The position numbers were made by a program, and so were the translations under genes. Shown piece after piece: positions 23,468 to 35,360 of a stretch of 64,000 nt of DNA (position 1 is the first letter of the stretch; each line of letters begins with the position of its first letter). Below the pieces are notes generated by a model, which did no database searches, had not been told where the DNA came from, and saw nothing but the letters and a program-made list of their open reading frames with translations. Source of the stretch: Bryum argenteum (Eukaryota; Streptophyta; Bryopsida; Bryales; Bryaceae); NCBI GenBank assembly GCA_037043015.1, contig CM073322.1:12721601-12785600 (forward strand), written 5' to 3'.

Positions 23468-24867
23468 TTTGAAAGACCTGATATATCCTCTTCGGTCAAT
23501 AGTCTTCTTCCATAATGCACCAGTAGAAGGACTAAGACATGATTGAATCCTATGAGATCGTCGAATGGCAGATCCATTCCACCACAAACGTTCACCACAA
23601 CGACAGATAGGCGAATTTGGAAAAGGAAAGCCCATCCATCTCAATTCACAACGCGAGCAGCCGGTACTTAATGCAAACATGCCACGAATTGGACCTGACT
23701 TGCTAATTTTCACCCAGTTTCTGCCGATCATTCTCATGAGCGATCAACCTCAGAAGCATGGTCGGGTTTTGCATGCCCGCACTCTGCAGCTTTCATTACC
23801 TGATCTTTCAAACAGCGCTACATGCAGCCAGAATGTTGCTCCTTTCCCGCTTAAAACGTCTACATTATGGTAACTGCTAACTGCTGACAGCAAGTAAAAG
23901 CGGGAAATTAAGGCGCGGGTGCATGATAGCGATCGATCTTTTAATTTCAAACTGATATTTGTCTGATCGCGCCACTTTGTCGCATGATTAGGGTTCAAGA
24001 ACGACACAATTCATTTGCTAACGATCTTGTGAGGTGCCAGCAAAAGCCCATTTCGAAGGTCACGAGCAACATTTAGATTCTGGGAATATGAGCCCCACGA
24101 GTAAAATTCGCAAACGGCATGACGAAGATTGGTCCAAATTTCGATGTCAAACATCGAGGACTTCCAGCTAAGTGGGAACGCTTACGTACAGCAGCATAAG
24201 GTACTCTGCACCAACGCAAGATGAGAACGCACTGAAAGTCTAAAAATGAGCCATGGCCGGTGTCCTCTCGACACCGACTGGGTCACATATCGCACAGAAT
24301 TTCCTGTTAAAGAATCAGCAAACTACAGGAGACAAGCGCACCTCGAATGAAGTCGGGAATTTTTACCACAGAGACGACAATTAATTCAATTGGAGGCTGT
24401 AGAGACAAAAGGGAGCAGACGATGATGATACAGAACAATCAGAGGTGGTTCAGACAAGCTATCGATAGAGATTGTGGGTCGTGATGGAGATGGGGAGGGG
24501 GGACCTGCTCCCGATCGACTCAGTGACGCACCTGGAAGAATTGAGAGATTGATTGATCGGACTGGAGAGCGGCTGTGACGATAATTGGAAGGAGAAACGA
24601 GCGTGAAGGCAAACAGGGCCGGGAGGAATTTGTCGAGCAGGAAGGGCGGGTATGCGATGGAATTGAAAGCACGCTGGTGCTCTTTCGGAAGGAGACGAGG
24701 GTGCCACTTGTGAAGCGAACACACGACGCTGGTGGTGCAGAGAATTGTGTGAGGTGGCGGCCGATCCTTGCACCTCGCGATCGACACTGTCAGCTGCGTC
24801 GTCGCGGCAGCCACCCTGTCGGATGGGGCACAGGGAGAGGCACCCTCAAAGGAAACAAGTGATGCAA
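23468..24867 (-). promoter_or_regulatory. Probable promoter/5' UTR region of the phosphoglycerate mutase gene
   Basis: The sequence becomes GC-richer at about 24380-24860 and contains a plausible minus-strand donor (CTTCCAG|GTGCGT near 24530). Together with the acceptor 10 bases before the ATG this suggests a 5' UTR intron. Minus-strand frames here are open but lack a convincing ATG or domain. Transcript evidence would be needed to place the start site. Confidence 0.35.
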
Positions 24868-24955
24868 GGATATTAACTGAGGATATCAGCGACGGATATC
24901 AGCGACGGATATCAACGAAGGATATCAGCGGAGGATATCAGCGGAGGATATCGAG
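24868..24955. repeat. 13-bp tandem repeat, about 6.8 copies
   Basis: Units of GGATATCAGCGAC with 1-4 changes start at 24868, 24881, 24894, 24907, 24920, 24933 and 24946. Each unit contains GATATC. The array sits upstream of the phosphoglycerate mutase gene. Confidence 0.9.
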
Positions 24956-26057
24956 AAACTTAGCATAGTAGGTTCTAAAATTAACCAGAAGTTACTACCT
25001 TCGGCTGCCCGCCAAATAGGGGTAAGCGTTCATAGCAGCTACCAAGAAGGATGGAGGAGGGGTAATGAGCCCCCTAATTTTTTGATGTATAGACATTAAA
25101 TGTCAAGGAGTAGGCTTCCAACGGAAATACGGGGTCGCAGACCTTAAATTTGAATTCAAAATTATCAAAAACGGCCTTTGGAGGTCCTCACGGATTCTAG
25201 GGTGCCTCCTTGGTAGCTCCCACGAACCATTGCCCGCCAAATAGAGGCTCTTGACCCGCTAAGATCATTTCCGACGGAATGGGTAAAGGACAGTCTACAT
25301 ATAGGACCTCTTTAAATCCACACCCTTTTCCAATAGGCCAAATCACCTTGCAATACGTAGTCTTCTACTAGGCTATGACTAGTATTTAAAAGTATTTGAA
25401 GTTTAAAAATTTAAAAGTTTTGAGGTTTTTAAGCCACATGAAATCTTCCAAATGTCAAGTTAACTCGATCTAAAGGTAGTGTGTAAGTGGGAGTTGGAAG
25501 GGTAGCTCAGGGTTTTGGCGGGCCGCCTACCTTTTGCAGGTCTAGAGTGTTTCTTTGGTAGGCCTTTAAAGGTCATATAATGAGTTTATTAGGGATGTTC
25601 ACAACCTTGTGTCTCTCCAAACCATACGATTTGTTTTGATACCAACCCAACTCTCATTCAAACGAATACTTTACTTCACTTGACTTTTAAAAGATTTTAG
25701 ACATGATTTTTTAAAGATTTCATAACACTTCTTCAAGAAACTTAAAATTTTGAACTTTTAAACTCCAAGTACTTGTGACTATAGAAATTAGAAAGGTGTG
25801 GAAGGGTGTGAATTTAAAAAGGTGTTAAATTCAACAACTCGTCTTCCCTACACTTGGTTATTTCGGTCACTAATCTCGTAGGGATGTTTTAAAGGTCTTA
25901 TGGGTTTAAATAAAGACTTTGATGTATCATAAAACACAAATTCTACCTCTTGTAAAGTATTGCTCAAAAAAGAATATGAAGACATTAATGCTCTAAGACA
26001 ATTTATGTAGAAAGTCAAGCCGATCATCAGGCCAAAGAATAAAAACTTCCTTATTAA
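24956..26057. other. Spacer, no gene seen
   Basis: Moderately AT-rich sequence with no supported reading frame or RNA gene. Confidence 0.4.
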
Positions 26058-27396
26058 CCCCTATACGCCCGAGCCTATTTTTAGCAGAAAAGCACATTTC
26101 CATAGAAATCGTCATAGATGAAAATCAAGAGAAGCTATTAAGATCTCAACCGTACAAACTTGTAATAGACTTATTGAAGATCATGTGGACCAAAATTTGA
26201 GTCATGAGGCCTTATAGATCGGGAGATCGTAACATATTAATATCAAAAACAAACTGCAAAATTTCGTCATTTTCACTTTGAGGTGGAAATGCTACCAATA
26301 TACCTATTGCAATGAAAAAATCACCAACTAGAAAGATGTTCACCTTCATCTTAATAAGTCCTTTACCCAACAAAAATTCATCAAAAAAATTTCTTGGCTC
26401 AAATAAAAGCCATGCAATGGTAAAAACTACCGAACATTTTACAAAGGACAAATAGTACAAAACTAGACCCTTTGCATTCAATCTCATGCCTTATCTTCAA
26501 AACATCTTCGATCTTGTTACGGTTTCTACCACTTAGACTAGACTTTAATTGGAGGCCATCCCAAAAAATTAAGTTGAAATCCAATGGTGGATGAGGGAGA
26601 TATAGCTCCTCAAATATCATCCATTTTCTCACTTTTTCTGTTGACAAAACATCATTGCAAATCCAATAGCAAAATCATTTGGATCAAAAAACTTCTCACT
26701 ACAAAGTTGTTAACCCTTAAACGCCCAAGCAAGCCCGAGGGGCTTGATTCCAACAGAATCTTCCCTGTAGCTCTCACTGTACTCAACTTTTCACTTATAT
26801 TTTGATGTCAAACTGGTCACCATCTTATGATGCATTCAAAAAGTGAATTTTTACAATTCAAAACACAATTTGTATGAAGGATTTTGTGCTTTGAAACGAT
26901 TGTGGCAGGTAGGTTGGGGTGGTACATAACCTTGTAGGAGGTTGCAAGCTCATCATCGATTGGTCCATTCATGATGCCCAAGTTCAAAAAGTGCACTATT
27001 CATGATGCCCAAGTCCAAAAGATGCTGTGATCCAATTTTGGGCTGCCCGTTTTAGACCCCAAGGGCGTTTAAGGGTTAAGAATCACCTTAAGATCATGAC
27101 CATGAAAAAAAAAATCATGAAAAACTATTTTTAATTTCACATAATTGGCTTGCAATGGTAATACATGCCCCATGCTTGGAAACCCAAAAACAAGAGTTGT
27201 CTTCACTAAAGTGCATTCCACTAATTCATACTTTATTGTATGGGCTTGAAAAATTTACAACACAAACTAGACTTGATTTGAAACCTAATCCAAGTGATTT
27301 CATCCAAAACGAACCTTTAATGAAGAAGATATGGCTCTTGAAAGTTTTTGATGTACATCCAAAATGTCGTTTTTCGACATCGTGGGCGTTTAAGGG
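26058..27396 (-). mobile_element. About 1-kb TTAA-family element with a nested 362-bp copy
   Basis: TTAA at 26054-26057 and 27397-27400. Left end CCCCTATACGCCC (diverged); right end GGGCGTTTAAGGG. Without the nested insert the element is 973 bp, close to the copies at 39273-40256 (984 bp, opposite orientation) and 49637-50627 (991 bp, same orientation). On the minus strand at 26487-26212 it carries a 91-codon frame conserved in the 39-kb copy. No transposase domain recognised. Confidence 0.8.
26714..27075. mobile_element. 362-bp piggyBac-like MITE nested in the 1-kb element
   Basis: TTAA at 26710-26713 and 27076-27079; termini CCCTTAAACGCCC and GGGCGTTTAAGGG are perfect 13-bp inverted repeats. 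Next to the left end is the palindrome CAAGCCCGAGGGGCTTG (26730-26746). It is about 94% identical by eye to 32371-32742, which differs mainly by an extra 10-bp CCCAAGCAAG unit. Confidence 0.9.
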
Positions 27397-27400
27397 TTAA

Positions 27401-28305
27401 GGAAGTTTGATCACATATTAAGGAATATTGTACATTAGGAGTAAAGTCATACATGGGATCGCAAGCTTGCAAAATTCTACTTCCTAACTTTGTTTAATAA
27501 AATTAGACTTGATTTAGGTTCCAACCTAACAAATTTTGTAAAAAAAAACTAAACATAACAAAGTTGTGACTCTTCAAAGTGTTAGCTTATCATTCAAAAT
27601 ATTGAAATTTGAAATTCCAAGCACTTGGGAGTTGATGCTGTAACTTCATTACTAAAATCTAGTGTTTATGTTTAAAATATTATTAACACACTAGATTTCA
27701 AATTTTGTGTGTATACAATCTAAACCTCTTCCCATCATGCTAATTTTCTAATAACCAAAAGCAAGTTTTTATTTGTACCTATTTCAGTCACTATTTCAAG
27801 TGTATGGGAATGGATTTTGCTGATGCTTGTGAGCCCCCAACTACCACACCAAAGACCCTTGAGAGGTGCAATTGCAATGTGAGGTTCCCAAGGGGGAATA
27901 ATAAAAGAGATAAAAAGGGAAGAAAGCCTTTCAGAAGAGCATATTGGGAAGTTTTGGACGTGCATGAGAAGCGGATGTGGTCGAAGGTCGACGAACGACA
28001 ACGAATCTTCCACCACAGATTCGTCGTCAGGATGCGGCCAGATGCATCGCGACCGATGCATCCATAGCGGCCCATCGCCCTCTCCTTCCCGCTCGACGCG
28101 GAACCTTCACCTGCAAGGGGGTGCAGTGTGCCTCCTGCGTGCCCCAGTCGCCGCCTCACCCATTTCATCATCATCACCTGCTCAAAACCACCCCCCATCT
28201 CCCCACACTGCACTGTGTGGTGAGTGCGCAGCGGGATTCTCCCAACCCGGTCGCTTTTTGGAGCAGAGATTCAAGCTTGGTTGCGCCTCTAGATTCTGTG
28301 CAGAG
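27401..28305. other. Spacer and 5' region of the sulfite reductase gene
   Basis: AT-rich to about 27780, then GC-richer toward the sulfite reductase start, consistent with promoter and 5' UTR. Overlapping small frames on both strands at 27790-28300 carry no domain. Confidence 0.4.
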
Positions 28306-30861
28306 ATGAACTCGCTCAAGGAAATGGCGATGGCCTCGTCGCCTTTCTCGCAATTTGATGGGTTGCGGGTCAGCACCTCCGGCGCGCGCTCCTCCGCTGG
28401 TGCTCAGCTCGGAACTCGCACTCAACCTACTTCGTTGCGCGTCCAGGCTGTGGCTACGGTATGGCACTACAATCCCTGCACTAATTTGCTTTTTGGTAAT
28501 TGCGATTCGAGGTTTTGAATTTTGGGGGTTTATGGGTCGCAGCCTGTGAAGCCGCCGACGACATTGCCGCCCAAGCGCAGCAAGGTGGAGATCATCAAGC
28601 AGAACAGCGAGTTTCTGCGGTACCCGTTAGTGCAGGAGCTTGAGACCGAGGCGCCGAATGTGAATGAGGATGCAGTGCAGCTCATCAAGTTTCACGGAAG
28701 TTACCAGCAAGACAACCGTGAGCTTCGAGGGCCTGGAAAGAAGGCGTACCAATTCATGTTGCGGACAAAGAATCCGTCTGGTATCGTCCCCAATCGGTTG
28801 TATCTTGTTATGGACGAGCTCGCAGACAAATACGGCATTGGGACTCTGCGTCTCACCACGCGCCAGACATTTCAGCTCCATGGAGTCTTGAAGACGGACT
28901 TGAAAACTGTCATGAGCAGCATCATTCACAACTTGGGCTCCACTCTCGGCGCGTGCGGTGATGTGAACCGAAATGTTCTCGCCCCTGCTGCGCCGTACAA
29001 GACCACTGAATACATGCACGCGACTGAGCTTTCTCAAAAGATAGCATCATTGTTGGCGCCCCAAGCTGGAGCCTACTATGACATCTGGGTGGATGGGGAG
29101 AAGATCACTGACGAAGAGCCAGAGGATGTCACCATCGCAAGAAACGACAACTCACACGGAACCAATTTTGAAAATTCTCCTGAGCCGATCTACGGCGTGC
29201 AATTCTTGCCGAGGAAGTTCAAGATCGCAGTCACTGTCCCCGGAGACAACTCGGTGGATGTGCTCACGAACGATATCGGCATTGTTGTGATCAGTGACGA
29301 GCACGGTGAAGTCGAGGGTTACAATATCTACGTAAGTTTGCAGCACCTATCTTGTATTCGAATTTGTGAGTTGAGCACGGAGGATTGAGACGGGCTTTTC
29401 GTCTTTATAGGTGGGAGGAGGCATGGGAAGGACCCATCGCAACGAAGCTACGTTTCCTCGATTAGCTGATGAGCTCGGCTTCGTCGCGAAGGACGATATC
29501 TTGTACGCAGTGAAAGCCATTGTCGCCACACAGCGCGACTATGGTCGTCGTGATGACCGAAGAATGTCTCGTATGAAATACGTCGTTGAGTCATGGGGAA
29601 TCGACAAATTCAGGACAGTCGTGGAGCAGTACTTCGGCAAGAAAATTCAGCCTTTCAAGCCGATCGTCCCGTTCAAGTTCCAGAGTTACTTGGGCTGGCA
29701 CGAGCAGGTATGTCTCAATCTTTTAGGGTTAGGGTTCAGCGGAATTTACTGGACTTTAAGCTGAGTTGGGTCCATCAATTTTTCAGGGAGATGGTCAATT
29801 GTTCTTCGGCGTGCACGTTGAGAATGGGCGTATCAAGGGCGAGGCGAAGAAGGCTCTGAGGGAAGTCATTGAGAAGTACAATCTGAATGTTCGGATCACC
29901 CCGAACCAGAACATGATCTTGACCGACATTCGTCGTTCATGGCGACCCAAGATCAGCAAGGCTCTTGCTGTAGTTGGATTAGTGGTGAGTCCCACGCCCT
30001 CCATACTAAAGTAAATTCCTATCTTCTTCGTCGTGTGGTGTTTTAAACTGGTCCTTTCCTTCGCAGTCGCCGAGATTCGTCGACCCATTGAACGTAACAG
30101 CAATGGCGTGCCCGGCGTTGCCACTGTGCCCGCTTGCCATCGCCGAAGCTGAACGAGGAGCACCGGATATCCTCAAGCGAATCCGTAACATGTTCGAGAA
30201 AGTGGGATTGCGCGCCACCGAGTCACTCGTGGTTCGCATTACTGGTTGCCCCAATGGCTGCGCAAGGCCGTACATGGGCGAGCTCGGATTAGTTGGCGAT
30301 GGACCAAACATGTACCAGGTACACATCGATTGCTGAATACTCTCTGATCGATGGAATCCTCAAGCTGCCCCCACATTGTACTCAGCAGAATTCTCATTCG
30401 GTATTGCAGATATGGCTAGGAGGAGCTGCGAACCAGACTAGATTAGCGGAGGTATTCATGGATAGAGTGAAGCTCGACAAGTTGGAGTCCGTGCTTGAGC
30501 CTCTCTTGTACATGTGGAGAACGCAGCGACAAGAAGGGGAGTCTTTCGGTGATTTCTCATTCAGACAGGTCCGAAATCCTAACAGAGATTGATTGATCAG
30601 GTTCGAATGTTTCGATTGAAGAGTATGGGGTTTTGAGCGAGTGGTGGTGGTGTTGTGCAGGGTTTTGAGACATTGAAGACTTACATTGAGAATTACACGG
30701 GTCCTCGCAAGTCGCCGCGCAAGGTCGGCCTCTACTTGGAGCCAGAGATGGCTGAGAAGCTAGCGAAAGCAGCTGAAAGCCAAGGCATCAGCACTCAAAA
30801 GCTTGCTGCCGAAGCTTTTGCTGCGTACTTTAGGAAGGGGGAGGAGTCGGAGAAGCAGTAG
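28306..30861 (+). CDS. SIR: Ferredoxin-dependent sulfite reductase
   Basis: Reduces sulfite to sulfide with six electrons from ferredoxin, using siroheme coupled to a [4Fe-4S] cluster, in the plastid. Seven exons: 28306-28458, 28543-29331, 29411-29707, 29787-29984, 30067-30318, 30410-30568, 30661-30861. All six introns are GT-AG, 71-92 bases and phase 0, giving 682 aa. The N-terminal ~50 residues are Ser/Thr/Arg-rich with few acidic residues, like a transit peptide. The siroheme/cluster cysteines are ACPALPLCP (C494, C500) and [10 protein letters not shown] (C540, C544). Conserved blocks include [14 protein letters not shown] and [13 protein letters not shown]. The C-terminal tail after the catalytic part (about 40 residues, Lys/Ala-rich) resembles the extension in other plant sulfite reductases. 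Earlier upstream ATGs are not in a supported coding context. Confidence 0.97.
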
Positions 30862-31199
30862 ATCTTGTGCTCACCATGCGGCGTAGACCGATCATTGATT
30901 GATAGTAGAGATAGACAAAATTTTGACTTTTAGAAGAATCGTGACCGTTCCTTGTACAGCTTCTCAACAAGCGAGGGCTCTGGGGCTGTAGAATGTGATC
31001 TCCTTTTGTAGTCTCGATGATATCTTACGTTTTAGTGCTGAACTTTTTCAGAGTCATTTGAATATACAGCAAGTAATAATCTGTGTACCATGTTCCTTCA
31101 GAATTCTCTGCAGCTTTACCAATATTTCATGAGTTGCGACCATCATCACTCGTACCGATGTTTCGAATGTGGGGTCACCAGATAGTGATATATCTTTTA
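30862..31199. other. 3' UTR and spacer of the sulfite reductase gene
   Basis: T-rich downstream sequence consistent with a plant 3' UTR. No gene. Confidence 0.4.
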
Positions 31200-31203
31200 T
31201 TAA

Positions 31204-31436
31204 CCCTTAAAAGTCATATGCTTTCCTGATACCACACCCAAAATCTCTTTTAAACTCCATTTTTAGCATTATTATATTTTTAATTTGCTTGAGCTCTATT
31301 CTAAGAAAGTATAGATCTCTTTGAGGTGCTCAGTTTGGAACTCTAAAATTCCATTTGGTATAATGGAGTGTAAGTTATGAGCAAGATTCTCTCAAAAAAA
31401 AACCCAACCCCTCGGGCTGGGTCTGACGTTTAAGGG
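31204..31436. mobile_element. 233-bp TTAA-family MITE
   Basis: TTAA at 31200-31203 and 31437-31440; ends CCCTTAAAAG and GACGTTTAAGGG. A GC-rich CCCAACCCCTCGGGCTGGG hairpin precedes the right end, like the subterminal blocks of related copies. Confidence 0.8.
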
Positions 31437-31440
31437 TTAA

Positions 31441-32359
31441 CATCTATTAGCAAGCTACCGGAGTTTGATTGTTGTCGGAAACGCTGAGGGTTACTGATAG
31501 TGGAGCTGTCGGAGACAATGGCAAAGGCGGCTGAATGACGAGAGCTATGAGCAAGCAGAGCATTGATTGTATTCGACGAATCGGGGCGAAATGATGGGAG
31601 TACGTTTGTGATGCGTCATACTCACCGTGATGATTATCTCGTATTTTCAGTGCGTGTCGTTGCTGGAACGTATTTGTTCCCTGGGTACGGACTTGATCGG
31701 GTCAAAGAAAAAGTGGAAGTGCACACTTTACAGTCCACGCATGACGTATCCGATCGCAGCCAGGATCAACAGATTCAGGCGTCTGCGGACGAGCAGAGTT
31801 CAGGAAAGGAATGCGAAGAGCTCGGACGTTTGGACGCGCAGAAGTCCTTGCCAAATCTCACCGGACGGGAAATTTGGCAGATCGAGAGCGGCATTCCGAG
31901 GGGACAGGGAAGCCCAAGATGCTCAGATGCTCGCATTACCAGAGCTTGCCCATGAAGCTATCAGCGCTTCATCTCAGTTCCTGCTCAGAGTGATCCGCAG
32001 GATTTTTAACTAGAGTATGTGGGTCCATAATAAAGGAACTCTTATGGATCATTAAGGCTAGAGCTCGTGGATGATTGCATCTGAATGACGAGGAAGAAGA
32101 GGCAAACGAGGATAGCACAGGCTGAAAAAGGTCATTTCAACTGATTGGTTTTTTACCAGTTCGTTCTAATGTCGATGTGATCAAGCTTGATGGGTCATGG
32201 CTGCGGGATCTTGTGTTTCGATGGTTGATGCCTGCCTGCTTTGAAACTGGACAATCAAGCCGAGAGTGTCACATGTTCTTCCCACGGAATTTGACATGCA
32301 TCTAAGCAGAGTATTTAGAGGTGTATATTCAAGGTCTCAAGAGTATTCAAAGCTCATTC
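31441..32359. other. Spacer with unrecognised open frames
   Basis: Two overlapping plus-strand frames of about 130 codons (31563-31955 and 31627-32013) occur here, but neither shows a domain, and two frames open over the same bases argues for chance. It could be an old gene fragment. Confidence 0.3.
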
Positions 32360-32363
32360 TTAA

Positions 32364-33417
32364 CCCTTAACCCTTAAACGCCCAAGCAAGCCCAAGCAAG
32401 CCCGAGGGGCTTGATTCCAACAGAATCTTCTCTGTAGCTCTCACTATAATCGACTTTTCACTTATATTTTGATGTCAAACTGGTCACCGTCTTGTGATGC
32501 ATTCAAAAAATGAAATTTTACAATTCAAATCACAATTTGTATGTATGATTTTATGGTTTGAAAGGATTGTGGTAGGTAGGTTGGGGTTGTACATAACCTT
32601 GTAGGAGGTTGCAAGCTCATCATTGATTGGTTCATTCATAGTGCCCAAGTTCAAAAAGTGCACTATTCATGATGCCCAAGTCCAAAAGATGCTGTGATCC
32701 AATTTTGGGCTGCCCGTTTTAGACCCCATGGGCGTTTAAGGGTTAAACGCCTAAGCGTGCCCCTGGGGCACGTTCTGAAAGTTTGAGCAACTGTAGCTCC
32801 GGCTTCGTCGGAGGGAATCGCACGAGGCTTGAGGCTTGGGTCAAACTGGTCGGGCGAGGACCGTCTCCGACCTCCAACAATCCGTAAGAGCAATTCGGTT
32901 GTGGTTCAATTGCGATTTGCGTACCGCCGGTTGCGGGAGAAGAGAGAGTGCGTTTTGTTGCTGCCCGATGTTGGCAAGCTTCGGTGGAAGCTTGATTTCT
33001 TGGTTCAGTCTGTGCAAGCCGGGTCTCTTTTGAGAGATCATCTGTCAGAGCCGTTGTTGTATTTTTAGGTGTTCCGCTTCTTGTGACTTCCGTTGAACCG
33101 TTGGGCAACGGGCTGCAAAAACGGCATGATGGTACCTGAGTGGTTTTGACAACGACGGGAGAGTTGCGGAGAGGATTTTTGCAAAGAATTGCAACGTTGG
33201 CTTGTTCACGAGCAAAATCAACCACAATCAATAGTCGATGAGTGCTTACGATTCTTGGACGAAGACTATCTGCTTTCACTTCCGCTCCTACCTGGTGTTG
33301 TCTTGCCGCGAATTCGCGCAGTCTCTTGCACTGTTTGTTCTCCGTCTCCTACTGCCCATATTATTCTCACAAATATGCTTCAGGCTGCCCGGAAAATAGA
33401 CCATGGGCGTTTAAGGG
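32364..33417. mobile_element. TTAA-family element, split in its own left end by another copy
   Basis: Outer TTAA duplication at 32360-32363 and 33418-33421. The left end reads CCC (32364-32366), is interrupted by a 372-bp copy plus duplicated TTAA, then resumes with ACGCCTAAGCGTGCCCC at 32747. The right end is GGGCGTTTAAGGG. Restored length is 678 bp. The body is more GC-rich than its flanks; open frames on both strands (up to 178 codons on the minus strand) are unrecognised. Confidence 0.85.
32371..32742. mobile_element. 372-bp piggyBac-like MITE nested in another element's terminal repeat
   Basis: Perfect 13-bp ends CCCTTAAACGCCC / GGGCGTTTAAGGG, with TTAA at 32367-32370 and 32743-32746. 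These TTAAs are the internal TTAA of the outer element's CCCTTAAACGCC terminus. It is a near-duplicate of 26714-27075. Confidence 0.9.
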
Positions 33418-33679
33418 TTAAACAAATAGCAGGAGCGTGCGCAACTGGCACGAGATTGCATGTAGTTACAGTATGTACTAGGTATACATTGAAGTATACA
33501 AGAGACTGGGTGCAACTACATTCAACAAAAACAACATATATGAAAATGCCTGGAAGTGGGCCTGTCACTCTTCATATCAAATTCATACATGCATATGCTG
33601 TAGACTGGGGCATGACAGTCTAATCAGGAGTGGTTACTAATATTCTCAATGGGTCGTGATACGCCATAAATATTGTCAA

Positions 33680-34610
33680 CCCTTAACCGGTTCAAATGTC
33701 GAAAAACGACATTTTGGATGACTGCACCAACTTTGAAGAGCCGTGTTTTCTTCATTTGGAATCCGTTTTGGATGAAATTACTTGGGTTGGGTCATAAATT
33801 AAGACTAGTTTGTGTGGTCCAATTTTCAAACCCATACAATAAATCATGAGTAAATGACATACATTTTAGTGAAGGCAGCTCTTGTTTTTGAGTTTTCAAA
33901 CATTGGGCATGCTTTATCATTATGAGGCAATTATGGGAAATTGAGAAAATGTTTTCATGAAAGAAATTCATAGCCATGATGTTTAAATGAAGCCTAACAA
34001 CATTTTAGCTGGAAGATTTTTGATCCAAATATTTTTGGTATTGAATTTGCAAGGATGTTTTCTCTTGAAGAAAAGAGAATAAATGGATTATTTTTGAGGA
34101 GCTATATCTTCTTCATCCACAATTGGATTTTGACCTTATTTTCTAGGATGGATTCCAATTAGAGTCTTATTTTAGTATTAGAAACCCTGAGAGAATGGAA
34201 GATGTATTGGAGATAAGGCATAGATTTTAGTGCAAAAGGTTGAGTTTTGGACATAGTATTTGTTTGTAAATTTTTTGACAAGTTTTACCATCGCAAGGTC
34301 ATTATCTATGCAATGAAAGTTTTCTCATGGATTTTTCTTGTTCAAGGGTGGTTCAAAGATGAAGGTATACATCTTTGTAGTTGGTGATTTCTTGATTGCA
34401 ATAAGCATATTGATAGCATTTTCACTTCAAAGTGAAAATTTTGAGATTTTGTGATGTTATTTGAAAACTAATAAGGTATGGTATTGCAATCTATGAGACC
34501 TCATTAGTCAAAATTGGACCCACATGATGTAAAAGGCCTCTACCACAAGTATGTACCGGTATGCTTGAGATGTGGATAACTTACCTTTATTTTCATTTAC
34601 GACTGTTTTT
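33680..34610 (+). mobile_element. Eroded copy of the 1-kb TTAA family
   Basis: The left end CCCTTAACCGG follows TCAA (a decayed TTAA, 33676-33679). The sequence is colinear with 39273-40256 up to about 34610, where a T16 run replaces the right end. The internal frame conserved in other copies is here broken by stops. Confidence 0.65.
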
Positions 34611-35360
34611 TTTTTTTTTTTGGCAATGTGTTCTTTTTTCTACCAATGAGTCAAACCATTTCGGTGTAAACCCATAAAGGAGAAGTTTTACAAGGCACCT
34701 CCAGATGAAAATATCTGAGATCTATGAAGAACTCTTGTTAAAATTGGATTAAGAGAAATCCAACCTCATGATCTAGTGTACAAGTCTAATTTGTCTACCC
34801 CAAATTTATTATTATATCTCACTAAAAGGATCTTGAGATGTTTTGAGTCAAAGTTTTAATTTTTGCAGAAACAACATTTTTTTTTTTATGAGTTAAGGTT
34901 GTCATCACCACATTCATGAGTTGTGAAAAAGGTCATTTATCACCATACGCAACTCAAGCTTATCCTTCAACATCGTGAAACCATGTAACTGACAACAACA
35001 TGATTGCCATATACCTCAACTCGGAACAGGCTTCTCCTTAAATATTCCAATCCCCTACACGAGAATCGCATGCGCAAGTACCGAACAGGGATGAGACACT
35101 TTGACGATGTTGATGTCGGCGACCAGAAGCTGAGGGAGGGAGAATGCCTACACAGCACAACAGTTTCTACACATAATCGAGAATACCTAGAAACTGATAG
35201 GCTGGTAAAAGGAAGACAACAAGAGAGATCTGTTACCACTAGATTCGATTATCTATGCACAATGAAGTATCAGTGATCGTTTTATTACAAGTATGGTACT
35301 CTGCAGACATTGGTGATGCACTGCCTACAACTTTGATGATCTTGTGGCAGACGGGTATGA
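34611..35360. other. Spacer and metacaspase 3' region
   Basis: AT-rich to about 34970, then mixed composition next to the metacaspase stop, probably its 3' UTR. Short frames on both strands at 34967-35276 have no domain. Confidence 0.35.

Noticed and set aside
24386-24814. 142-codon minus frame as a transit peptide for phosphoglycerate mutase
   Set aside because: It begins at a GTG, lacks a supported ATG, and the enzyme is cytosolic; treated as 5' UTR/promoter area.
31563-32013. Two overlapping frames of about 130 codons
   Set aside because: Both frames are open over the same bases, with no domain and no splice context; not supported as a gene.
32743-33279. 178-codon minus frame inside the 678-bp TTAA element as a transposase
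   Set aside because: Far shorter than a piggyBac transposase, with no DDD motif or Cys-rich tail.
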